From Candidatus Cloacimonadota bacterium (GTDB lineage: Bacteria > Cloacimonadota > Cloacimonadia > Cloacimonadales > TCS61), in assembly GCA_021736135.1 (NCBI GenBank), contig JAIPGO010000001.1, positions 1 to 64,000 of the forward strand: 64,000 bases of DNA, given 5' to 3'. Of this stretch, positions 31,301 to 39,139 are shown piece by piece (position 1 is the first letter of the stretch; each line of letters starts with the position of its first letter). Below the pieces are notes generated by a model. The model had not been told where the DNA came from. It did not search any database and saw only the letters and a program-made list of their open reading frames with translations. The translations under genes and the position numbers were made by a program.

Positions 31301-31792
31301 AAAAATATCCTTCAACTCCAGCATTACCTTACGGGCTTCTTCATCTCTTCCCTGCAGAAGCAGTGATGGTATTTCTCCCTGGATACAGGCTGTAGTGCAA
31401 ATCAAGCCTTCGCGATATTGCCTTAGCAGGCTTTTTGTCATTCGCGGTTTATAATAAAAGCCCTTCTGATACGAGAAAGAACTTAGTTTGCACAGATTCT
31501 GGTAACCGATAAGATTCTTCGCCAGCAGTACAAGGTGATGGCGACGCTGCTTCTTGTTGTCTGCATCATCCAGCTCTCCTGGAATGACATACGCTTCTGT
31601 GCCTACTATCGGCTTAATGCCCGCTTTCTGGCAGGCCGTTACAAAATCTATCGTCCCGAACATATTGCCATGATCTGTCATGGCTACTGCCGGCATATTG
31701 TATTGTTTAGCCAGTGCAACCATGCGGTCAACACGACAGGCTCCATCCAGTAAACTATATTGCGTGTGGTTATGCAAATGTACAAACCCCAT
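28367..31792 (-). CDS. dnaE: DNA polymerase III subunit alpha
   Basis: PHP motif [87 protein letters not shown]. Confidence 0.97.
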   Translation of the reverse strand: [1141 protein letters not shown]

Positions 31793-31919
31793 TATTTCCC
31801 CTTTTTTATTTTATTCTTTCTGAAAAGATTCAGAGTCTGGAGAATTGTCAAAGAAAATCACATTATTTTTTCTCTGATCCTCTGATTCAAGATTTAAGAT
31901 TATAATGACGGACATACAA

Positions 31920-34436
31920 TTAACCACTGTCAGATGTCTTGAATTTTAAGGAGTCAGGCAATTTTATATTAAATAATTTTAATGAATAATTCCAGTAATT
32001 TTCCTGTCTCGTATAACGAAACTCCAGACGCCAGCAGTGCAGCTCTCTGAGCAAAGTAAAATTCTGGCTGACCATCTTGTTTTCATTCAGATCATAATAA
32101 TTGCTGTAGCTGAAATTCCAGTTCCGGGTCAACTGGGCAGTTAGAGATGCTTTCAGGTTACTGGTATAATCGTGACTTTCGTAAGTGCTCTGGGTTAAAC
32201 GGTAAGAATGCGTTATATTAAATGACCAGTTTTTCTGCTCACGCTCCAGTTCTTCAATTTCCTCCAGTGTAGTAAGCTCATTTTCTTCTTCCAGGCTTAA
32301 ACTGTCGCTTACCAGAAACTTATTGCTGGTAAAAGGATTATCTTCTAATGGAAAATATTCCACGTAATCAGCGTTACCACCGATGCTCAGTTTCGTGGTT
32401 AATGAACAATCCCAGTTAGACACTCCCCAGTCCCAGCGGTTGAGCTTTGTCCCTTTAAATTCCCAATCGTAAACATCCTGTGTGATAGAGCCCTTTGGTG
32501 AAACACTGAAATCCACAATTCCAAGCTTTAAAGAATTGGGATTCAGGTAAATAGCATGGCTCAGGCTGCTGAATCCTTTGCCCTCATTGTAACCCGTGTT
32601 TTTATTTTCCAGGTCATAACTGATAGCAGAATTGATTTTGAAGAAATCGTTAATGTTCTTTTCTTCTCGTGCTTCTGTTTTGCGCAGTTTCAGTTGCCAG
32701 ATATTACTCAGAGAAAAGGAAATTTTCTGCTGACGGTCACCTGAGGAAACGGAGATGCCGCCGATACTATCGAGGTTTTCATTTTCCGAGAAATCGGGAC
32801 TGTATCTATAGGAAACCTTGGGGGTCATTATGTGCCGCAGGCCTTTTATGTAACCCCTCTTGAAATTCCGGATGCCATAAAGATTGAAATTCAAGCTGGT
32901 ATCCAGATTCCAGTCACGTCCCCACTGGCTTTTTTGCTCCAGATTATCTTCATCAAACCAGGCAAGATTATAGCTGGCAGATTGGGAATAGCTTAACCAG
33001 CCGCGATATTTATTGGAATACCTGAATGTGGTGGAATGCTTCATAGCTGCTTCATGTTCATTGATCACTCCCAGGCTGTCTTCTTTTTCCTTCCAGAACC
33101 AGTCCGCAAAATCTGCCGTGGAATCTTTCAATACGCTGATATAAATCCCTCTGAAGTTATAAGAACCGGAAATTTTAGCATACCAGGCATCCTCATCAAT
33201 ATCACTATCTTCACCCACGAAATATTCGTAAAGGGGACGGGGAGACCGTGACCACGATACGCTGGGTAATGTGATCGTCTTCTTCTTATAGGTCAGTGTA
33301 TCAACTATGGTGCTTGACGAATCGCGACGTACTTCTGAAGTATCCAGAAGATCTGCCTCCAGTTTACCTGTCAGATTTAAAGTGCTGCCCAGAACCATGG
33401 TTTTGTAAGTGATAGTTGATTTAACATCTTCTGCCAGACGATCGTTGGCATCTTCTTCACCTTCCATTATACGCTGGGAGCTTATATAGGTGATATTGGC
33501 ATCAAGAGTGCTGTTTAATCCAATATTCTGATGATGAATCTGCCGCAGATACCATTCATAGGTACTGCTGATAAGACTGAAGCGCTCATGCCGCAATCGA
33601 AACAGCAGGTTGCCATTCAGCTCATAACGCTTGATATAATTCATACTAAGGTGTGCTTCCCAGCCCGTTTTTTCGTATAGATCCCCCCCCAGAATGATAT
33701 CTGCATAATCCTGGTAGGGATAATAAAAGGCAATATCTCTCAAATATTTTCCATCATGGCTGTTATAGCCGGGATAAGGGACCAGAAGTCCAGGCTGACG
33801 TCCCTTTTTTACCGGGAAAACTCCATAGGGAAAGGCAAAAACCGGCAGATGGTTTACATAAAATATTACAGGTCGCCCCACCACTTTATCGTCTTTATAA
33901 AGCCGCATACGGTTCGTCTTGATGTAAAAATGCGGATGCTGGGCATCACAGGTGGTAAATAAACCCGCATCAATATCATATATTTCATCATCGATCTTAC
34001 GGATCTCATCACCGTAATAATAACCCTGTTCAAATTTTGTGGCACCATTAATGATCATACCCCAGCGCGTTTTAAGGTCATAAGATATTTCATTCCCCAA
34101 AGCTAACATATCACGGTCTTTGAGCATTGATTTGCCAAAAGTAAAAGCCTGATTTTCCTGGATCTTTACGGTTATAGTATCTGCTGTGAGGCTGGAACTA
34201 TGATAATCTATACTCGCGGTGCCATAAAGACTGATGATTTGTTCTTTTGCCCAGTAATCCCCGGATTCTGCCGCATAGAACAAAGAATCAAGCTGCAGAG
34301 AAGTAGCTGCCAGGCTGTCAGCCAGGCTGCTATCCCTTAGTGCCGATACGGAAACAGATTCTTCTGCCGCATATAATCCCGATGTTACAAGCAGGATCAG
34401 GCCAATCAGTAATATTTTATAAAAAATCTCAGTCAT
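31920..34436 (-). CDS. lptD: LptD-like outer-membrane LPS assembly/OstA family protein
   Basis: TFGKSMLKDRDMLALGNEISYDLKTRWG, CDAQHPHFYIKTNRMRLYKDDKVVGRPVIFYVNHLPVFAFPYGVFP and a long beta-barrel. Confidence 0.8.
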   Translation of the reverse strand: MTEIFYKILLIGLILLVTSGLYAAEESVSVSALRDSSLADSLAATSLQLDSLFYAAESGDYWAKEQIISLYGTASIDYHSSSLTADTITVKIQENQAFTFGKSMLKDRDMLALGNEISYDLKTRWGMIINGATKFEQGYYYGDEIRKIDDEIYDIDAGLFTTCDAQHPHFYIKTNRMRLYKDDKVVGRPVIFYVNHLPVFAFPYGVFPVKKGRQPGLLVPYPGYNSHDGKYLRDIAFYYPYQDYADIILGGDLYEKTGWEAHLSMNYIKRYELNGNLLFRLRHERFSLISSTYEWYLRQIHHQNIGLNSTLDANITYISSQRIMEGEEDANDRLAEDVKSTITYKTMVLGSTLNLTGKLEADLLDTSEVRRDSSSTIVDTLTYKKKTITLPSVSWSRSPRPLYEYFVGEDSDIDEDAWYAKISGSYNFRGIYISVLKDSTADFADWFWKEKEDSLGVINEHEAAMKHSTTFRYSNKYRGWLSYSQSASYNLAWFDEDNLEQKSQWGRDWNLDTSLNFNLYGIRNFKRGYIKGLRHIMTPKVSYRYSPDFSENENLDSIGGISVSSGDRQQKISFSLSNIWQLKLRKTEAREEKNINDFFKINSAISYDLENKNTGYNEGKGFSSLSHAIYLNPNSLKLGIVDFSVSPKGSITQDVYDWEFKGTKLNRWDWGVSNWDCSLTTKLSIGGNADYVEYFPLEDNPFTSNKFLVSDSLSLEEENELTTLEEIEELEREQKNWSFNITHSYRLTQSTYESHDYTSNLKASLTAQLTRNWNFSYSNYYDLNENKMVSQNFTLLRELHCWRLEFRYTRQENYWNYSLKLFNIKLPDSLKFKTSDSG

Positions 34437-34474
34437 AAAGGCAATTTCCCGGCAGGTAAAACGATGTCAAGAAG

Positions 34475-35572
34475 TTACCCTTTTTCCTCTAACTGTCGTT
34501 TCAGTTCCTTTATTTCATCACGCAGATCCTTGATGCGGAATTCTCTGCCGACAAAAAGACGGTTGAATTCTTCCAGTTTCTGGTTTTTCTCTTCCAGTTC
34601 TTTTGTCCGGGCTTTAACCATATCCTCAAGATGTTGCCGGTAGTTATGTAGTTCCAGTTCAGTATTTTTTCGCTCTGTAATATCAATAATCGTTCCGTTC
34701 AAATGGAGTAATTCTCCATCTTCATTGAAAATGCCCTGTCCCTCTTCAAAAACCCAGACGATTCTGCCATCCCTGTGAATTATCCTGTATTCAAAAGTGT
34801 AATGATTTTTATTTTTTAATCCTTCCTGAACCAGATTTCCTAATGTCTCTTTATCTTCGGGATGGATGATACTGGCATAACTGCGAACCCGGTTACCAAT
34901 GAAATCAGTAACCGGATAGCCGGAAATCTTCTCAATACCTCCGCTGATAAAACTAATCGTCCAATTTTCGTCATTCGCACAGTTATAGACTACACCGGAC
35001 ATATTATGCAATACGGAATAATACAGTTCTTCATTCTTCTTCAGCTTCTGAACGGCTTTTATACGCTCCGTTATATCGATTGACATTCCCATTACAAAGA
35101 GAGGCTGGTTATTTTGATCTCGGATCAATACTAAACGCTGACTCACATATATAACGTTTCCATCTTTTTTGATCAGTCTTTTATCTATTCTTACGCTGGG
35201 AGCACCGGCAACCAGTTCGTTATATTTTTTCTCACTTTTCTCAATATCATCAGGATATCCTACTTCGTAGAATTTTCCCTGCAGCAATTCTTCGCGGGGG
35301 TAACCAAGAATATCGGCATAAGCCTGGTTTACATCCATTAATATTCCCTCGGATGTTGCCATGGCAATTCCAATGGGGGCATTTTCAACCATCAAACGGA
35401 AACGTTCTTCGCTTTTCTTCAGATCAAGCTCTACCTGTTTGCGCTCTAAAATATCTGTTTCCAGTTCCGCAGTACGTAGAAGTACTAAGCTGCGCAATGA
35501 CCTGTTCCAGAATATGATTAACAGTATTATTGCTAAAAGCAATACAGATATACATATAGTGACTAATGTCAT
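34475..35572 (-). CDS. Membrane-anchored protein with two PAS/PAC domains and C-terminal coiled coil; no recognised output domain
   Basis: N-terminal TM segment; ERFRLMVENAPIGIAMATSEGILMDVNQAYADILGYPREELL; FEYRIIHRDGRIVWVFEEGQGIFNEDGELLHLNGTIIDITERK. Confidence 0.88.
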   Translation of the reverse strand: MTLVTICISVLLLAIILLIIFWNRSLRSLVLLRTAELETDILERKQVELDLKKSEERFRLMVENAPIGIAMATSEGILMDVNQAYADILGYPREELLQGKFYEVGYPDDIEKSEKKYNELVAGAPSVRIDKRLIKKDGNVIYVSQRLVLIRDQNNQPLFVMGMSIDITERIKAVQKLKKNEELYYSVLHNMSGVVYNCANDENWTISFISGGIEKISGYPVTDFIGNRVRSYASIIHPEDKETLGNLVQEGLKNKNHYTFEYRIIHRDGRIVWVFEEGQGIFNEDGELLHLNGTIIDITERKNTELELHNYRQHLEDMVKARTKELEEKNQKLEEFNRLFVGREFRIKDLRDEIKELKRQLEEKG

Positions 35573-35731
35573 TCTTTGTTCTCCGCTTCAATATTTAATA
35601 TCTGATATACCGGCAAAGCGGAAATATTGTCTGATCAATAAATGATATTCCCAACCGCCAATCTTTCATATACACCTTAATTTTACAATATTATACCCCA
35701 AATACTTAATGCCTGTAAAGCGATATTGATG

Positions 35732-35893
35732 TCAAGCTAATACTTTTACCGGGCATAACTCCATTTCTGCTTTATATTCCCAGACTTTCTGACCCTTGAT
35801 ATTATAGACAGTAAACGATACTTTCTCTGCAGGTTTTCTTGGTTTAAACCATATCTTCGTTTCCGGATTGGAAGAATTTGAGTAATTATCCAT
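35732..35893 (-). pseudogene. Detached T9SS-type sorting domain remnant (53 aa)
   Basis: Reverse strand translates to MDNYSNSSNPETKIWFKPRKPAEKVSFTVYNIKGQKVWEYKAEMELCPVKVLA*, matching NYPNPFNPETxIxF...YNIKGQKV. Absent from the ORF track. Confidence 0.7.
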
Positions 35894-35910
35894 TTTCACC
35901 TGCCGGATTC

Positions 35911-36094
35911 AAATGTAGATTAATCTTTCCAGATTAATCTTTTTAAATGTCAAACTGGAAAGTTTGACCTGAACTTTAACTACATTCTTCGTAAATGATT
36001 TAAATCCCATTCACATAGCATCTGCCTTGCTCTGATGTAGATTAATCTTTCCAGATTAATCTTTTTAAATGTCAAACTGGAAAGTTTGACCTAC
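35911..36094. repeat. Two ~58-bp direct repeats (122-bp period), each with two hairpins whose loops are mutually complementary
   Basis: gatgtagattaatctttccagattaatctttttaaatgtcaaactggaaagtttgacct occurs at about 35914 and 36036. Confidence 0.9.
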
Positions 36095-36315
36095 ATCCCT
36101 TCGTAAATAAATTTGACCCCATCCGCTTTATCCGCTTGCCACGGAGAATATCTGCGAAGACGTGCGGTTGAAAAGTCTTTGGAGTAAACAGAAAATAAAG
36201 TAAATCCCGTTACCTGTCTTCTTCCTAATTTATTTACTCTGCCTTAAAGAAATGGTTGTGGGGGAATTAGAGATCGGTGATCAGTAATCAGTAATCTGTG
36301 ACCTGCGGTATGAAG

Positions 36316-36474
36316 GAGAATAAGGAGGTGCTAAGGACCTGCTAAGGTTGGTATAAGGAGCCACAACAAGGCACAATCTAACGATATTCTGTTAGATTGT
36401 GCCTTGTTGTGACACCTTAGACCCTCCTTAGTGCCACCATCGTGCCTCCTATTGAGTATAGCTAAAGTCATTGA
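36316..36474. repeat. Large imperfect palindrome with a perfect 21-bp core stem (36362-36382/36391-36411)
   Basis: CACAACAAGGCACAATCTAAC-gatattct-GTTAGATTGTGCCTTGTTGTG; flanking 'ctaagga' words extend the arms imperfectly. Confidence 0.92.
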
Positions 36475-36566
36475 GCCGGTGTAGTACATAACGTTCCTAG
36501 TTTTGTTTTGACAGAAATTGCTGGAAAAATTAGATTACTAATTAATTAAATTGTAAGGAGCATAAG

Positions 36567-36704
36567 ATGGTTGGTGGAAATTTTGCAATGCCGAATGATA
36601 CTTTTCAAATCCGGCTGGATGAAGAGCATATGATTCATAGAACCTCCATTAATATGGCTTTACAACTCGATAGCAGGAAGAAAAATAATGGGGAGAACTT
36701 ATGA
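36567..36704 (+). CDS. Small ORF (45 aa) translationally coupled to the ATPase
   Basis: ATG preceded by taaggag; translates to MVGGNFAMPNDTFQIRLDEEHMIHRTSINMALQLDSRKKNNGENL*. ATGA overlap with the 36701 start. Confidence 0.5.
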   Translation: MVGGNFAMPNDTFQIRLDEEHMIHRTSINMALQLDSRKKNNGENL

Positions 36705-37951
36705 AATTGACAGTAGATAATTTTATCAGTATAAAACGCGCAGAGCTGGAATTGAATAATATCACCCTGATCATCGGAGAACAGGCAGAAGGTAAAAGTC
36801 TGCTGGCGAAACTGGTGTATTACTTTCTGATGCTCATAGAAAATCCTTTTCTTGGAAGGGATAGATTTGATAATATTTCTGAATGTATAAAAGAGTACAA
36901 AAAAGAATTTCAGAATCGCTTCTATTACCAGGATAATGACTTTTTTAATATAAAATTTGAAATAGACTCAAATCTCTGGTATTTTTTAAAATATGATTCA
37001 GGAAATGGTCTGCAGCTTGAGATTTCCAAGGCTATCGGGACATTTATTACCAAGCATATCAGGCTAAATAATAGTGAAAAAGAACTGTTCATAGATAACA
37101 TAAAACGACTTATCAAATATAAAGGAGAAATACAGCAACTATTTGGCTCAATAAATTATAAGAAAGCCCTTTTTATCGATTCTGCACGTTCCTATTATGG
37201 AATTCTGGAGAAAACCTGGCTGCCCTTGATAAAGGAGAATATCAAGTTTGCAGATCCTTTTCTGTTTGAATATGGTGATTTGCTCCAGAAAGCCAAAGCT
37301 GTAGCCGGTAATGAAAAATTCAGGAATTGGGGTTCTGACAACAAAGTATCTATAAATCATTACAATAATATCTTGAAACTTCTTAGTAATAATATACTTA
37401 AAGGTGATTATAGAGCCATTAACGGAGATGAATACATCATTTCCGGCAATGAGAGAAAAACGATGATTGCAAATACGTCTTCCGGTCAAAAAGAAACTTT
37501 ACCTATTGTTTTAATTCTAAAAGCTTTGATATCTAATGACATTTATGATTATATGAGATTCAAAGAAATCATTATTGAAGAACCTGAATCTCATGTATTT
37601 CCATCTACACAAAAAGATCTCGTTGATTTTATTAGTTTTGTTTATAAATTAAATGATGATAATCATTTCCTGATTACGACACACAGTCCATACATCCTTA
37701 CTGCTTTCAATAACCTGATTCTGGCTGGTGAAACATATAATGATGCAGATCAGAAGGTAAAAAATAAAATAGCTAAGATTATGGTTAAAGAATGCCTCTT
37801 GAGAAGTAAGGAAGTAACTGCATATCATTTAGAAAGCGGCGTTCTTAAACCAATCATGGATAAAGAAACAGGGTTGATTTTAGCAGAAGGTTTAGACAAA
37901 GTTTCCGAAGATATTGGAGAGCAATTCAGTCAATTATTGGATCTTGATTAA
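36701..37951 (+). CDS. AAA/OLD-like ATPase (SMC/ABC-type ATPase), putative defence protein
   Basis: Walker A GEQAEGKS, signature-like TSSGQKE, Walker B EIIIEEPESHVFP, H-loop LITTHSPYIL. Confidence 0.85.
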   Translation: MKLTVDNFISIKRAELELNNITLIIGEQAEGKSLLAKLVYYFLMLIENPFLGRDRFDNISECIKEYKKEFQNRFYYQDNDFFNIKFEIDSNLWYFLKYDSGNGLQLEISKAIGTFITKHIRLNNSEKELFIDNIKRLIKYKGEIQQLFGSINYKKALFIDSARSYYGILEKTWLPLIKENIKFADPFLFEYGDLLQKAKAVAGNEKFRNWGSDNKVSINHYNNILKLLSNNILKGDYRAINGDEYIISGNERKTMIANTSSGQKETLPIVLILKALISNDIYDYMRFKEIIIEEPESHVFPSTQKDLVDFISFVYKLNDDNHFLITTHSPYILTAFNNLILAGETYNDADQKVKNKIAKIMVKECLLRSKEVTAYHLESGVLKPIMDKETGLILAEGLDKVSEDIGEQFSQLLDLD

Positions 37952-37952
37952 T

Positions 37953-38381
37953 ATGGATCGTCTGGAAGATTGTGTCGTCAGCAGGGGAAATGGTAAGCTT
38001 ATACCATTAAAAGAGAACCAGGCTAAGATCACTTTCAAAAATCCCAGCAATGATTGGATCATAAAAATCAAGCCTGAAAAGTGTTCTACACTTACCGGTA
38101 AAAGATGTGACAACCTGGTAATTATTGAAAGAAGCGCTGCCGGTATATTTGTGGAACTGAAGGGACGGCATTATGAGCAAGGTCTAAAACAACTACAAAA
38201 TACTGTGAAGCAAGTAAAAACACTGCACATTCTGGATTATATGAAGGCATATCTGGTAACAAGTAGCTGCCCTAAGATCACGACAAAAAATCAAAGAGAC
38301 CAACGAAACTGGCAAAAAGAAATTTGTCCTCTAAGAATTATCAGATCAGGCGTTGAAATAGATTTAACGACAATTATTTAA
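37953..38381 (+). CDS. Small putative PD-(D/E)XK-like nuclease/partner protein
   Basis: ATG 37953 one base after the ATPase stop (tracked start 37914 overlaps). Motif CDNLVIIERSAAGIFVELKGRHYEQGLKQL gives D-x(n)-ExK. Confidence 0.6.
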   Translation: MDRLEDCVVSRGNGKLIPLKENQAKITFKNPSNDWIIKIKPEKCSTLTGKRCDNLVIIERSAAGIFVELKGRHYEQGLKQLQNTVKQVKTLHILDYMKAYLVTSSCPKITTKNQRDQRNWQKEICPLRIIRSGVEIDLTTII

Positions 38382-38398
38382 AACATTCAGGAGATTTA

Positions 38399-39139
38399 TT
38401 GAAAGAAATTGATAGCGCTATTGAAATAATCCTTCAGGCGCGGCATTTGATCGCTTTTTGCGGGGCGGGGATATCTGTGGAAAGCGGGATTCCGCCTTTT
38501 CGGGGTGAAAACGGGCTTTGGAATAAATATGATGCAGATTGTCTGGACCTGGATACTTATTTATATAATCCCCAGTTGGTATGGCTTACTATCAAGGAAA
38601 TATTCTATGACTTTTTTGGGGAAGCACTGCCTAATCCCGCCCATTTTGCACTGGCAAAACTGGAGGAAATGGGTCTTTTAAAAGCGGTTATAACCCAGAA
38701 TATAGATAATCTCCATCAGACAGCCGGCAGCAAAGATGTTATAGAATTTCATGGTAATTCTCACAGCTTTATCTGTCAGAAATGCGGCAAAAAATATGCT
38801 CTAAAAGATCTGCAATTGGATAAAAAACCGCCTTTGTGCGGTTACTGTAAGGGTCTATTAAAGCCGGATTTCGTGTTTTTTGGAGAAGCGATACCGGAAT
38901 TGGCCAGAGACAGAGCCTTTGGTGAAGCTGAAATGGCAGATGTTGTTCTGGTGATTGGTACTACGGGCGAGATCATGCCTGCCTGCCTGATCCCGCGGCT
39001 TGCCTGGCAGCGGGGAGCAAAGATCATTGAAATCAATCCGGGATATTCCGCCTACAGAAATACTATTACCCATATTCATCTTTCAGGAGCAGCCGGAATA
39101 ATATTGCCCCTTCTGGTCAAGGGATTAGCGGTTGACTAA
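38399..39139 (+). CDS. cobB: Sir2-family NAD-dependent protein deacylase
   Basis: FCGAGISVESGIPPFRG, TQNIDNLHQTAGS, EFHGN, CQKCG...CGYCKG, KPDFVFFGEAIP. TTG start after an aggag motif. Confidence 0.92.
   Translation: MKEIDSAIEIILQARHLIAFCGAGISVESGIPPFRGENGLWNKYDADCLDLDTYLYNPQLVWLTIKEIFYDFFGEALPNPAHFALAKLEEMGLLKAVITQNIDNLHQTAGSKDVIEFHGNSHSFICQKCGKKYALKDLQLDKKPPLCGYCKGLLKPDFVFFGEAIPELARDRAFGEAEMADVVLVIGTTGEIMPACLIPRLAWQRGAKIIEINPGYSAYRNTITHIHLSGAAGIILPLLVKGLAVD

Noticed and set aside
35911-36094. CRISPR array
   Set aside because: Only two repeat copies, each with two internal palindromes, and no cas genes; not a repeat-spacer array.
38399-39139. Sir2 as a Thoeris/DSR-like NADase effector
   Set aside because: Short canonical sirtuin with zinc-ribbon cysteines and deacylase motifs; no TIR or SLOG partner. 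Kept only as a possible neighbour of the cassette.
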